Shown: positions 35,589 to 49,595, counted from the first letter of the stretch. The stretch is DNA of 64,000 bases from Marchantia polymorpha subsp. ruderalis (GCA_037833965.1 AP031358.1:15632001-15696000), one strand, 5' to 3'. The notes: generated by a model from the sequence alone, not told the origin. A program made the numbers and translations.

Positions 35589-38500
35589 GAGAAAGTGATT
35601 GTATGGGAAGTGGAGTCATGCTGGTCTGTGAAGAAGTCAACACCAACGTATTATAAGCGTGCATAACGTAGTTGCTGCTGAACTTGTTTGCGGCAGAAGC
35701 GGAATGTTAGAGATTCAAAATGATGCATGGTACATATTCAACTTCTCTTGTACATGGAGCCCTGTTTTTTACGTAGTCAAAACGCTAGCGTTCTCGACAT
35801 TCATGAGCATGGACGTTGAGTAGTAGGTTCTCCATCTTACGGAATCATGACGGAAGTGCTCTGTCAGCGACTATCAAAGTTCTTATTTAGGATTAGCTGC
35901 TTTTGACATTGCTAATTTTCTACCTTTTTTGATAAAATTGTACAGTAAAGTGAAGTGTGCATGTCCTTACCCTTACCCCTTCTGTGTGTTTGGTGGTTGG
36001 AATGGAGTACTGCACTCGTCCTGTCATTCTGTTTGGAGGGTTTTTGGCATGTGTAATCTTCAAAACGGGAGCGAGAAATGATGGATCTGTTTCTAGTTAC
36101 AGCTTTTCTAACCTCACAGACATATTGTAGCAAAGACAATTGGTTGAGGGAAACTTGAAAATGTTTCGGTCATGCCATTTCATAGCTCATCTTATAAATC
36201 ATACATGGAGAGTTCCGCAGCACAGTCAAAGAGAGTGATCTACGTTCTTGAAGCTCTGACAGGCAAATGCGAATGAGTATGGCGTATGTATCAAAAGGTG
36301 GTGGGGTTGGCAATACTCCAAGATGTACTCAATTCATACGGGCACGATGATTGTATTCTTTTGAAGCTTTTGACTGTATAATAGCATGTCGTATCAATAG
36401 TAAAGCCGTATCTTGAGAATTGAATTTGAGATTATGTGGTCTTTCATACTTGCACACTGTTGTGGTTCGTGTTGAACCCTGAAATGTTTTAAGCCCCTAA
36501 GTTCATGACAAAGTGTGGGTTGTGGCAATATAAACAGATCGCCGCCCTCGGAGCCTCAGCAATCCTTCACCTTAGAGTAAAACTTTTCGAACGGAACTTA
36601 CTATTCAGGTGGAGAATACGATATGAACATCAAAATGTGTCGGAGATGAGCAATCGATATAAATGTTAATCGATAATAAATGTCGATATAATTCTTCTAC
36701 ACCTTCTAATCGAGTTAGAAGTAGATTTGAACATGTACCTCGACTTCTCAAAATTTTACAGAATAGATGATACGTATTACCATAAACTCCTCATGATATC
36801 CCACCAAAATAACGACGAAATCTACGAAGCTAATCTTTTTCATGAGCACACTGACCTAGAAAATTGAGTTGGCCAGTCCACTCATGAAGCTAGTAAAGTT
36901 CACACCGCTGCAAAAAGTGTGTAAAGCACAACTCAGCTCATTAGACAATACTGTTACTTCGAGGTTTGAATTACAAACCTCTTGTGTTTATATATTTTAC
37001 TCACAAGTTAAGTCGTTCTTCCACGTCATATGGTGGATAATTTTTAGGTCCAAAATACTTAATTGTTGATATAATAGTTGACAGTGACATGTCTACGGTG
37101 TGCAATCTGTCTCTATCAATTGTAATAATTGTAAAGAGTTGAAAGTTCAGTGAAAAATAATAATCAAAGTAGAGTTTATTTCTCAACGAGAAAATATGTC
37201 ATTTAAATGTTTATTTTTTAATAATGAAACTGAGAATTATAATAAAGACTTTTCGAACTCCATCACACTCACTTGTTTTTATTTTGTCATTCTGTATCCG
37301 GTTACTCCTCCACGTGACGAGCAAAGAAATGCTCATCCGGAGTTTATTTGTTCGCCACAAATGGGGACTGCGAAACCATTCTCCGGTACGAGCTTCTTGT
37401 CCAATACGCAGGATTACGGAAGGAGGGTGCAGGCGGTAGGCAGCAAAGAAATCCGCGAATCGATGAGATCAGGAGAATTGAATCACAACAAATTCCACTT
37501 CGGGTAAAATCGATTTTTGTACCCGTGATAATCCACCAGAAATTATAATCAGGGATTGATCTCTAATTGTAATCTCCCCATTGTAATTATCAATCATAAT
37601 TACAAGAATTATGGCCGACGGCATACAATCGTTGGGGTACAATCGGGTAAAACAAAACCTGAGGGGTCCCATCAAGCAAATTACTTTCCGCAGTGATTCT
37701 ATCAAGCAAATCTCTCTAAACCACATATATCAACTCTTCATTTACTATATATGTCTTCAATACGATCAAAAGGTTGATACATGTGTGTATACTTTTGAAG
37801 TAATGGAAATGATATTATAATTTTTAAAATGGTTTATGAAATTTTAGCATCAATGGAAACGGATGCTCTGTGTGGAATAAAAGTTGATCTGTTGTTAACA
37901 CTCGATAAACTTTCTTCAAAATAGAAAATACATAACACCGAACATTTGACACAGTCTAAAACAACGGTTAAGTAATAATTACCAACCGTGAAAAAAAATT
38001 CGAAATCCTGATCACATTGAGGTTTACATATATTGATTGCATAATAATAATTTGGGACCTTTCAGTAATCATGCAACTAAAAATCTGTAAAATATGTGTT
38101 CATTTTATGAGGCATATGATAAAGTCCTGTGGCTTCTTGCATGACAATGTTGAGAGATGTAAACTCTGGATGCATATATTGTAGTTTACATATAAGAGAT
38201 TTTCTTTTCATAATTCTTATTGGCTCACTACACGAGAAAAAGTTGACTCCAATTTTTTTTTATCTTACCAATCAAATGTAGATATTCTTCGGCCATATCA
38301 TATATAGACATATAATAGAGTGTCTCCTCGGATGTAGATGGAAGTTCATAATGAAAAAATTTGCCTCAAACACTTAGGAATTTTTTGAAAGCTGAAATGT
38401 CCAATCGGCCCTTTTTGTGCACCAAGGCCACAACTACGTATGAAAAGTATGACATAAGTTGAGAAAATTGCATTTCACTAGTGAACAAAGGTGGGAAGTA

Positions 38501-40512
38501 ATAATTTTTTTGAGAAGTTAGAAATATAGATTCTATAAAATAGGTTACTATAAGAAAATTAGAAGGTTGATTCCAATTAAATTGTGCCAGCATATTTAGT
38601 TCGTTGAAAAAAATAGAATTTTTATCAGATTAGAAATAAAATAGCATTATCTACAGTCAAAAATCCGTTTTTTTGGTAAAAAAAATAATCTTTTTATTAA
38701 TATTAACATATCATCAATCCATATATTTTTTAAATAAATATTATATATGTTAAAAAATGTGTTAATTGAACATGATATGCCAACAATCCATGTGCATGTC
38801 AATCAAGTAATTTATAATTAAATGGATGGTGGAACTGAGATATTATCTCCATTGTTGGAAAGATCCATATAAGGAGTAGATTTATTAGAATAATTTGTGA
38901 TATTTACAATTAGTATTTCATCTTGGAATGAGTTCATGTCTTAATACCTAGTGTCATAATTTTTCAAAAATGTTGATACACCTACAAACTCTAAGCAAAA
39001 GCAGAGTATAAGATGATTAGATGATAAATAAAAAGTCATGAAAAGATTAATTCATAATTGGCATATTTTGTACCTTGACATAATTTCAAGTTCAGTGTGA
39101 ATTTTTACGTTACTGCATGCTATGAGTGATAAATCATTTTCAAAGAAAGATATTTATCATAATACAATGAAATAATATGAAAATTCTGCTTATAAATTTG
39201 ACTATCATCAAGTTTTACTCATATTTATATTAATAGATTATGTGTTTATAATTTCTTAGCTCGAGTATATGTTTTAGAAGGTATAAACTTGTTGAATAAT
39301 ATTTTGTGATTTTTTTGATTCAAATTTTTAATTCAATTTGAAATTTTAATAATTTCATTTCAAATAAATCATATACTTCAACTTATAACTTAGAACCAAT
39401 CTTGATATCCCAATTTATTGAAACCAAATCTACATAGATGTTCTTTATGATAAATTATTACTTAAAAAAAAATGTATCTGACTAAATTCTGATTTATAAG
39501 ATTACTTCACTCTAGATTTCAGGTATATATTTTTTTAATTTTTTAAAAAGTTTTTTATGAAAAATCAAGAACTTAATATATTTTTTAAGTAGAAATACTC
39601 ACCATGATAAAACCACATGCTTTTGTGTTTTCCAATTTAAAAAAAACATCCTAAAGATGAAAATTGTCTATGCTTACCTGTAGATTGAAAATACATACAC
39701 ATGAGCATAGACAATTACGTTTTATTCATGATTGTTTATAACCACATAATGCAGGTTAATAAGCAATGCATTTGAAGATAATTTAATAACTTTCATAAAT
39801 ACTAATGTAATTAATTTATCTGTAATTGAAATAGCATCATATGATGTGACAAAAAAAATTGCAGATTTTCATGAAGGTTACTTTCAGGCTTCTAGTATAC
39901 AGTGCAAAATCTTTACCTATGATAGCCTCTCTTCAATCACAATCCAACTGTACATGAACGATACCTCTTAGCAAAAACACAATCATGAGGTATCAACTTA
40001 CGCCAAACGAGCACAAAAGACATGAAACGTATCTATACAGCTTAGAATGCAAATTTTATTGTAATGATTAAAAGCATTAAGATCTATCGAAATGAATCTC
40101 ACTAGCATAGACGTTGTTGAACATAAACTTTTCATGAGCCAAAGCTCAAAGCCGAGGAGGAATTAAAAGTAACATAAATGAAACATAACATTGAAGCTTT
40201 CACAAGCAAGTAAAGCAACATCAATGCGTCTTCGCATCTACAAAACAGTGACGAAAACAAAGAAGGTGAAAGATAATTGAGAAGATGGTGTCATGTGTGT
40301 GCACGTTGAGTTCAGATTTGAGTCGGAGGCACGTTGGTACGCGGCTGACGTTGAGCCGCGGGCAGATGATCGAGAAGCATTGGGTTGGGTCGACGCTTCA
40401 CGTAGGATATAGTCGAGGCAAGGTCGAAGAACTGTCAGTTCTTCGAATTGAGCCTTTCGCGTAAGGATATGTCAGTCCCATTAGCTTCGACTCTATACGC
40501 ACTATCTTACGA
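35589..40512. other. Long AT-rich intergenic region
   Basis: The first 800 bases are probably the 3' UTR and flank of the REF/SRPP gene. A short GC-richer patch at 37300-37720 has overlapping frames on both strands but no recognisable domain, and may be a transposon scrap. From 37.8 to 40.1 kb there is nothing but AT-rich sequence. Confidence 0.35.
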
Positions 40513-40818
40513 GTGCGGGAGGTGTTAACTTATGGAATTCTCATGTTAGAGGGTCGTGACGGTGTCGTTTGGAAGGATCATGTGCGCAACTGTGTGCCAT
40601 GCCACCTTCCAAACGTGTATGGTACTCTGGATCCAAGCTTGGGAATTTTACATGCAGATTTGAGGTGCATGTTACATGGATCAGCTGATCAGGCGGCCCA
40701 TATGTTGGTGTGTGATAGGTTTTCTAGGGGATGTCACATGTCGTGCTTAACTCCACATATTGATGTTGTTCCTACTGGATGGTGGGTTTGTCCTCGATGT
40801 ACTTCAGAGGGTAGATGA
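40513..40818 (+). pseudogene. Decayed PHD-finger fragment, probably from a retroelement polyprotein
   Basis: The 101-codon frame ends in a PHD-like segment: ADLRCMLHGS, then AHMLVCDRFSRGCHMSC and WWVCPRCTSEGR. In an intact C4-H-C3 PHD finger the first Cys pair and the CDxC pair bind zinc. Here the second Cys of the first pair is His, and the second Cys of the next pair is Phe, so two ligands are lost. Upstream, VRNCVPCHLPN carries another CxxC. The frame begins at GTG with no good gene start and has no introns around it. PHD fingers occur at the ends of some plant and algal retrotransposon polyproteins; assignment to one is inference. A degenerate chromatin gene fragment is the alternative. 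Confidence 0.5.
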
Positions 40819-43446
40819 CTTGCTCTTTACATGTTATGGATTGCAGATAGGCGACTAACGATGGGGCGACATAGCACCCGGCCAACTGGTTTGCGCACCC
40901 ATGAAGGTGCATAACATGTAGTTGTAGATAGGATTACCTGGGAGTCAGAGGGACCTGACAGCCAACTGATGGGGGCGAGTTGTGATACCTTTGTGTGTGG
41001 ACACTCTCGTTCCTTGTGTATGTATGTGTGAGTTGTGAGTAGAGCATGTCAACGATGTATAATGTATGGCGATACCAAGTCGCACGACAATGGTTTCTAA
41101 AAAGAGACAACTACCGGATGAAAAAATATTCTAGCCGGGAGTAACATCAATATCCATAGAATAAACCTTTCAATGGCTAAGAAAGTCACCTTAGAAAGCA
41201 TGATAATCTTTAGATAAGTGAATGCCAAGCCATGGCCATATGAAAAAATAACCATTGTTCTTAGACTAACCATATTCGTTTTTTTCAGCCACTGAAGCCA
41301 TATATGTATTGAAGTATCATTGAAGAGCACCAAAGAATCTATTAGCCTTGAACTTTTTTAAATTACTTTATAAAGTAAGATAACTTCAAGGGGTGAATCA
41401 CCATTTACCCCTTGAAGTTATTTTTACTTATGCAATGAAACTTTATCTCAAACAAATTAGTCAATTGAAGATTTGAAATCCAAAAATCTAAGTAGTTAGT
41501 AGAGGCAATAGCAGAAAATGAACGGGAACTTCTGCGTATTCTGCAAACTCGTACTTTGGATCTAGGTTTGGCTAAAATGGTACATATAAATTTTACTATA
41601 TTGGGTAATGGCTAAAGATGGAGATAATTTTGTGCCCCAGATCTTTCCTTGGCCAATCCTATATGTCAACAGATTACTCCACTAGGTGGTGGCTCGGCAT
41701 TCAGGCAAACTTATGTTCGCAGTTTTGGCTTCTCCAAGTTAGATATACCTTCCGATGTTGGACTTTTCCAGGCCCAAAAGTTAATTATTTCGATGGTGAC
41801 GTAAAAATTGAAGAAACACCTACATGTAGAGATATCTTGTTCACTTTATACTTACAACATGTTTTCCTTGCTCATAAATTTTAAAATATTTCAGCTAAAA
41901 TCTAGTTAGGTTGAATTGAAAGATAAATTAATAGACTATGGCTACGGAACAACTATCTTGAGAATGAATTGGTAATTAAAATAGCCAACCGACCTCTCGA
42001 AACCTACTAACGTTGTCATCTATATTTGTCTATACGTCCGTACGGTATTGCATAATTTCCCTGCATGTCTGGTGAATTAACACAAATTCGTAAGAAAAAA
42101 TCACATAACTATATATACAGAGAGTTACATGTATATACAAGTAGATTCATACATATATCTATACTTATATGTATAGAGAATAGTGAGGGTGAGGATTGTA
42201 GGATAGCAAGAATCAGACGCCATCAGAAGCAACACGTCTGAACTCGAGTTATATCGTCACAGAACAGCCCAATCGCGGTTAAATATTACGCTTTTGGAAC
42301 ACGCTGGGTCAACGTGCTTTCTGAAAAGCACAAGCAAGAAGAATTGCATTTAGGGCCACAATAGAAACAAAAGACCTGTATAGATGAATAGTAAGTGTTT
42401 TTCTGGTGTAAGGAAGGAATGCCTGGAACTACAGATTGCAAGAATGGAATGGAAGTACAATCAATCAATAATAAGGTACACATAGATTAGAAACGATTCA
42501 GATTACAGACGATCATATCTTGAAGCTTACGGAGGTATCCGTTTTAGCTTTTAGAACAATGGCCGAAAAGCTCTTGGCAGTACTCTTCCCTTTGGCCTGC
42601 CACTTCAATTTAGTAAAGTGGCAGTCCGAAGGGAACCGCGGTGACGTACTGGTCTGAGTCAGAATTTCTCCTTGCCCCATCAACGGCAGCTGTTACATGC
42701 AGAACCGAACGAGCCGAAAGCATTCGGGTGCAGACTCCAGGCAGACAGACAAGCTTCAGTTCCAGGTACAAAGTCCGTCAATAAAGTCTCACGTTGTGAC
42801 GATGAAGCTACCGATTATGTCAACTCGTGGAGTTTGGACGCTGCTCGACGGCGACGGCGGAGGGGCATGTGGGCATAGATCTGCTCGTCAAAGCATTGAA
42901 TTTAACCTTGGCGGCTTGATTAGGGCCTGTCAATCTGAAACATTGATTCTGATCCTTTACAGTAACTTTTGGGGCCTTAGCGCCAAATGGAGGCCCTCGA
43001 TCACTAGGCAGCGAGACCAGCAAAGAGATAGAGACAAATCTGCACTCAGTCTCTCTCTCTCCCTCCCTCCCTGCCTCCCTCTCACACTCTCACACTCTCA
43101 GTCCTGCAGCTAGCCATCACAGCAAGCAAGAAAGTAAATTTCGAACTGTGGACACATGATGGTCCGAGGTAACAAGGTCTTTAAAACGGGAACACGTTGG
43201 CAATAATTTCACGTCCTTGTAGCGACGTGGATTCTGGCCACTTGGAGGACTTGGTCTTCGTTCAAGGGGCAAAGTCGCTCACGTGATTCTCATGAATGGT
43301 GTAGATAATGTAGGATGTGAGTCGTAGGATATATGTCGAGGTCCACAGTAGACCACTCGAGTCTTGGTGTCCAGTCCACAGATGACTTCTTGTGACGAGA
43401 TAGTCCAGATTGTAGGCGGCCTGGGCTCAGATGAATGTTTTGTTGG
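40819..43446. other. Intergenic region upstream of the inhibitor gene
   Basis: No supported gene. A CT-rich run (CTCTCTCTCCCTCCCTCCCT type, about 43050-43101) and a 138-codon frame at 42697-43113 crossing it show no domain. The last few hundred bases probably contain regulatory sequence for the gene at 43813. Confidence 0.35.
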
Positions 43447-43454
43447 TATATAAA
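43447..43454 (+). promoter_or_regulatory. TATA box candidate for the inhibitor gene
   Basis: TATATAAA lies about 360 bases before the ATG at 43813 and would place transcription start near 43480, leaving a 5' UTR of about 330 bases. This is chosen by sequence alone. Confidence 0.4.
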
Positions 43455-43812
43455 CGAGTGTCTTTGCCACTTATATCATGTATCCTTCTTGTCTTCTTCT
43501 TCAAGCAGCAGGCCGAGGACAACGCGCTCAGTAACATCAACGTACGAAGTGTCAGTTGAATTCAGAGGGGAATGCATGTAGCAATGGGATTCATCAGCTT
43601 CTAGTAATATTACCCTCGTGTGAATAGGAGCTCGAGTCAATTGTGCAGTTGGTACAAGAGTTTTAGAATCGTTGTTGGAATCGTCTGCTGTGAGTGGTCG
43701 GTTGGTTGACAGATCACTGTTGGATTTGACTCTAGAAACTTGTTGATACTGATCTCACAGACCGATTAGGAGAACACGTTCGCGAAGTCAAGATTTGAGC
43801 TCAGTTGGCTCG

Positions 43813-44916
43813 ATGGCTTTCAACGAAACCGGTACGTCCAGGAACTTCCTCAGGTTTCCATTTCCGTTTGAGCTCGAGTGGTTCAGTCTAACTCAGCTCA
43901 GCCACTCGCTCGATCGTATCGGGAACTACTTTCTCAAGGGGTGTACATCAAAACATGCAGAATGGCGACGAATCTTTAATTCCGCTGTTCTGGCAAGATT
44001 AAGCTTCCATGATGGTTGTCTGAATGGTCAGTGAGTGATTTTATATCCAGCAGAAGAGTAAATTGCGTTGTTTTGTTCTGGAGAGTAAGCTTGTGCCTGA
44101 CTCATATTGCAGGGAATGAGCAAAATGCCTGGGTGGAGTACCTAGGTACGTCAACACAAGAAGCCGTGGACCGTTTGAGTGCTGTGTCATCGATACCGAA
44201 TGTGTACACGCAGGGCCTGATGTCTGCAGAAGACTCACCTCCCATCAATTCTGGTAATCCCGAAGACGTGTGGGTCTACGACAGCGGGCTCGACACCGTT
44301 CTGGGCATTCCCAAACGTGGAACCTGGCACTACAATCGTAAGTAGTTCTTACGTGCACAGAAGTCAGGGCAAGATAGTGGTCATCGTTATTGGCTGATAT
44401 TCTTCCTTAATCGTGGCTGCGCTGCTGGATGCCGAATGGCAGCCATTCAGGAAGGCTATAAGAAAGATCGCATAAACTGCTGTAATTTGGTGGAAAGAAT
44501 AATCCACTCCACTTATGATTCTGAAAGCGTAACATTCAGAAGGGATGTCAATTTCCAAATGGAGTGGATCTGCTGTTGGTCTCGTCGAGCTTACAGATCT
44601 AGATTCTACTTTTGAAACTTTCAGAAGCTCTGTGCTAGGAACCCATGTTCGTCTTCCAGGACTTGGCTTATCGTCAATCTCACTTTCGCTTGCTTGTTCA
44701 CGATGCGACATGTTTTCAGGAAGAAGTCCGGGATGGCCAGAGCTTCTGGGCAGACCGTACAAGGAAGCAATTGAAACTATAATTTCGGAGGAAGTTGGGG
44801 TCAATGTGATTTTCGGACCAGAAGGATTTGGGCGCATAGAGAACATCGATATGCGCCGAGTGTGGTTGGACGTGGACCAAAATGGAAATGTGGCCATCGT
44901 TCCACATATTGGTTAA
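43813..44916 (+). CDS. Potato inhibitor I family protein with two inhibitor-like domains
   Basis: Three exons (43813-44026, 44113-44337 and 44720-44916) join in frame at phase-1 GT-AG introns to give 211 residues. Domain 2 (about 152-211) is a clear potato-inhibitor-I unit: WPELLGRPYKEAIETI, a VNVIFGPEG strand and the C-terminal VPHIG. Domain 1 (about 78-143) is a divergent copy: WVEYLGTSTQEAVDRL, then a strand, VWVYDSG and IPKRG. Each domain sits on its own exon, which suggests exon duplication. The family blocks serine proteases through an exposed loop. Aligned by eye to eglin c, the domain 2 loop puts Glu187 at P1 and Asn188 at P1', instead of the usual hydrophobic-Asp. One of the two loop-bracing arginines is replaced by Asp190, while Arg193 is kept. 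Exon 1 (71 residues) has no signal peptide and no similarity I recognise. Confidence 0.75.
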
Positions 44917-46823
44917 GTCTGAGCTCCATTTGTATAGCTACAATGTTCCGACGTGGGAACATGTGTCTGCAACCAGGTTGCAGAAGAACATAGAACTTTT
45001 TGAAAGATCGATCCCAGAAGCAAAAGCTACAGACATATGTATAAACTCGTGCCTTTTTACTCTCTGCATTCTTCATGTACTGCCGGTGCAGTTTACAATG
45101 CCAGTAAGTTGTATTGGAATTTTCTGTCTTCTCATTCTTGTACGGTTTGTGCACAGAGCACACTTTTATGGTCCGTTGCGAGAAGCACTTAGGTTCTATA
45201 TGTACAGATAATAAGTAACAAGTTTACAGGACATTCTCAAACACCTTTACAATTTCAACTTTTACATAATATTTTTAGCACCCAGAGATTACAAGATTTC
45301 ATTCTTTGTATTTCCTTATCGATCCAGTACAAGAAAATTGCCCACTACATGTGAGTTTTGCTGGATTATACATGATATTGAAAATTTCACAAATATATAA
45401 AGAGATTGTGAAAATTAACTCAATGCGAATTTGGAAATACTTCGTTTTGGGAAGTTTGGACTTTTAGAAGACATTTAGGACTTTGAACCTGGATTAAATA
45501 AATGTTAGCTTGTCAATAGAGGATTTATTCTTCATAAGTGCTCTTTGATTATTTTGAATCTAAGAGTAGTTGTCATGATGAGGCGATAAGGTTCTAATGT
45601 GTTGTTCAAGTTGTATTATAGATTTCCAAAATCCAATGTATATTACACGTAAATGAAGAATATCGTAGTATTTTTATGATATTTTTCATACAATTATTTA
45701 TGTAAGTTTGAACATACTTACACTTATGTATATAATATGGTATATATAATATTTTTTAATAAAGACAATATCTAAGTTTAAGCATCTTTAGCAATGTTGT
45801 ATGAAAATTATGGGCATCATAAAATTATGAAAAGATCAATTACATGCAAAAATGGATTGTAGTGTAATGAATGATATTGGTATTGCAATGACAAGAGTTG
45901 GATTGGGTACTTCCGGAGAACATTGATGATACATTTTATCGATATATTTCATGCTGAAGTACAAATGAACATGAATTTGGAATGAAATAAGCCATCATGG
46001 TTTCCATGTGTACTTCATAGTTAATATTGACCATGGCTAAACATGAAGATGAAGTATTTGCCTGCATTTGTAACATGATGGTGATGGTTTGTAATATTCA
46101 TCAAAGTGTTTGAATCGATTATATATATAATTATAGAGCTTGTAAGAAATCATTCCCTATTGTTGGAGATAGTGAGGAACTATGTTCTTACATTCCGTAA
46201 TATTCACAATTACTCGAGTTTAAGATTCGATTTTCTAAGTTTTGCATCTAGTTGTAATAGCGAGTTGTTGAATATTTTTGAGTTGGTTCTTTTCAATTTT
46301 TTTATCTCATGTATAATATATTGTAAGGGAAAACTTACAAGAAGAATAGATCAATGAAAGTTTTGGAATGTTCATCATGATTATGAATATTCATTTATTC
46401 CATTTTCATGTTTATGATTTTATTGTAAAAATTTTGATGAGATTTTAATTTTCAATAAGACTCTTACATGATACATTACATAGAACAAATGCTTTTAAAA
46501 CAAGTTGTTTCAATTTTCAAGCAATAAACTATCTTGAAATGTCAAGAATAAAATTGTGCAATTTGAAACAAAAAGGAGATTAAATGAATATAGTGAAATT
46601 TTTTTTGATTTTTCAAATATCTATCATGGATATGAGAAGAGTAGAATCCTTGAATATGTACAAATAAGGTTTGAAGTATCAAATTAAAAAAAATATTGAT
46701 GTAACAATCTATCCACAGTGAATGAAAAAATCACAATTGTTCAACGAATTTTGGATGGTTATAGAATCTATAAGATCAATTGTTGTATGTTAGAAGTAGC
46801 CAAAGAATTGATCATGGTTAGTT
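44917..46823. other. AT-rich intergenic region, no supported gene
   Basis: 3' flank of the inhibitor gene followed by AT-rich DNA with only short frames. Confidence 0.35.
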
Positions 46824-48680
46824 TAGTTATAATTAATTTTATCTAATTATAGCTAAGTTTATGTGATTATGAATAAGTTTATTTATTAACTCTATAATTG
46901 ACAGAATAATTAACTATAGAAGTTTTGAGTGAATATCGGTATTTTGTCTTTTACAAACATCTAAAATCTAAAAGAATTTTTTTATTATATGATTAGTTTG
47001 ATTGGTTTGACTAGTTAATAAAAGCTTCATTGGAGAAACAAAATCTAGAATTGATCTAGTGGCAAGTGGAGATTTTAGAACTTTGAATGTCTCAAATGAC
47101 ATGTCGCTACCTTACTTTAGGGATTAGGAAACATTAGCAAATTTAGATAACACAATGACATCTTACCACATATTGAAATCTCGTTACATCTACCATAATT
47201 TATCTTTATGAAAGTTAGATGATAATTATCTTATATCATAATGGTAAATTCTTAGGTAGTATTAATAGAGACGTAGAGGAAAAACTCTCAAGCAAGTTTT
47301 GAGAGTTCATTGTGTGAGTTAATTCATCAATATAAGTCTACGTTACCTTATCATTTTGAATATTGATGTGTGATTGATTGAAGTGATGAGTGGAAAGCTT
47401 GTATGAGGAAATGATTGGTACGGGAACACATAAAAAAATCCTTAGCTTCTAGAATCATAATGAGTTATCAAAAAGCCATGTCAGTTAAACCTAAATGAAA
47501 GTAAGCCTACAAATCACATGTCATACACATCTAACCTTCAAACATTTTTTTGAGATCTATTTGATTTTATACCAATGGAGTTGAAAAAACTTTGATGTTA
47601 AAAAGATTTTGCATTAGCAATAGACTTAGTTTCAAAATTTAAAAATGAAATTTGACGACTAAAAATCCCAAATTTGCAAGAGAGGAATGCAAATAATGGA
47701 ATGATTTGAGGAGTAACAGTAGCACTAGGATATAGAAAGAAACTCACTCAAAGATGAAAACATAAATTTTGAAGATGAGAAATACCAACAATGATATTGT
47801 TCTTTCTTGTATAGCTCTTACCAACAAGTACAAGGAGAATAGATAAAATTTCCATCATCCATTTCACTCTTAGTGAATGAATGACGTGGCAAATAACCAT
47901 ATCGTGTCATTGTCAACTAACACATTTACTATATACCTATCAAGCACGCGGATCGCTGACATGGCAGTAATGACTAATGCACGCTAAATAAACTCTAATT
48001 TCATCTTGAGTAACCTCTATTTTAATTCTAACTAGCTAAAGATAGGTATAGGAACAAGAGTTTTTTGACACTTGTTAATGTTATGTATTCGGAAGAGTGT
48101 ATCACATTGCCAAGTTCTACCAATTTGACTTGTAAGACCGGGTGTTGCACATAGGTACTAAATCATAGAAGTGTTCAAGTGATTAAGGATGATTAGCCAA
48201 TGCATACCTAAGTCTATCTAGTTATGACTAAACTAGTTAGTTATAACTAAGATTATCTAGTCACGACTAAGTTTAGCTATGATGTCTATAGTTAGCGGAA
48301 GAATTAGCGGAATTTCAGAAGAGTGGAGTGAGCATTTCTATTTTGTCTTTTACAAAGTTCTAGATTCCAAGGGATTAGATATTTGACTCGAAGCTTGGAT
48401 TTGATTGGTTTGACTCAATATATGAAAGATGATTGGCTAGAATAAATCTAATGTTGACTTAATGGCTAAGAAGGTTGTAGAAGTTTAAAAGCTTCCAATG
48501 GCATGTCGCCACCTTAACCTCGGATTTCGAAGACTTCTAGAAGGTTTAGGTAGGCCAATGGCATGTTGCCACGTATAGTGGGTTAGTCAAATTTACCTAG
48601 GTAAAAGTAAGTTAGGAGAAATTACCACATGTTACAATGGTAACTCCTCAAGTAGTATAAATAGAGAGGTAGAGTAGCAC
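46824..48680. mobile_element. Old element with two diverged direct repeats, interrupted by the giant-LTR element
   Basis: Two diverged copies of a roughly 450-bp sequence lie in the same orientation about 1.4 kb apart, at 46824-47280 and 48237-48680. Shared landmarks in order are a TAGTTATAA/GCTAAGTTTA start, TATTTTGTCTTTTACAAA, TTGATTGGTTTGACT, AATGACATGTCGC, and TAGTATAAATAGAGAGGTAGAG in the second copy against TAGTATTAATAGAGACGTAGAG in the first. This is the layout of an old LTR pair around a shrunken 0.95-kb interior with no coding capacity left. The second copy is cut off just after its TATA-like motif by the element inserted at 48681. Confidence 0.6.
47281..48236. other. Interior of the old repeat-flanked element
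   Basis: The 0.95 kb between the two diverged direct repeats has no open frame of note and no recognisable gag or pol motif. It looks like heavily decayed internal sequence. Confidence 0.35.
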
Positions 48681-49595
48681 TGTAATAACCCACCAAAGGC
48701 TAAAACTGCAGTATGGTGGTAAAAAGATCGAACCCACAGGGACAGAGGCAACACACAGAGTAAAAGTGTCACGTTTAACAGACTTTTGGTAGAGTTTGAA
48801 TTCTAGGCGACTGTCACTCCCAGAAATACTGTAGTGCTCGACTCGGAGGCTCGACTCGGAGGAGGAACTCAACTCGGAGGATGCTCGGAGGATGCACGGT
48901 ACAGCTTGGTCACTCAACACACACACACACACCTGAAACTGGCAAAAAGCACAACTCGGAGGTCGGTCAGGACCTCCGCTTCGGATTTCAGGAGGAAAGT
49001 GTCTCGCAAGTTCACTCAGAGGTTCTGCAGGAAGTGCCTCCCACTCCGGCTTTTACTGCCCTTCCGCCAGGAACTAGCGGGGGTACCCGGACTGGACTTC
49101 TCACTTCGGAACGAAGCCTCTACGTACGCCGTGGACGTCACCCTCGACTATCACACAAAACGCAGGGAGTGCAGACCCGACTGAGAACTTACTGAAAACA
49201 CGATCCAGTAACACACACACAACCTGAATTACAAACCAAGGTTTACACGAAGTAATGAAACTTCACATTGGCATTCAGGGGAAACTTCCCGTAGGAGTAC
49301 AATCAGGATATGTCACTCGAAGGAGTAAGGGGGAACTGTTCAAGTATCTAACTCGCAGCCGGCTCTGAGTATCAGAAATCACCCGCAGGTGCAGATCCGC
49401 ACTACTCAAGTCTCTAACCGGGTACTAGCTCTGAATGTTCAGCCGAAGGCCTTCAACTACAACATACGGTAACTTCGCTATGCTGCAGCTTCTCTACGTG
49501 GTGCCAGGACCAAAATGCACAAACACGCCAAGAAAGTGAGTTCCTGATCTGCACTTCCGAAACTGGAAGAGTCCAAAGGCAAAACGCCTTGATCT

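Noticed and set aside
42697-43113. 138-codon plus-strand frame
   Set aside because: It ends in a CT-repeat giving Ser/Leu/Pro runs, and no domain is visible.
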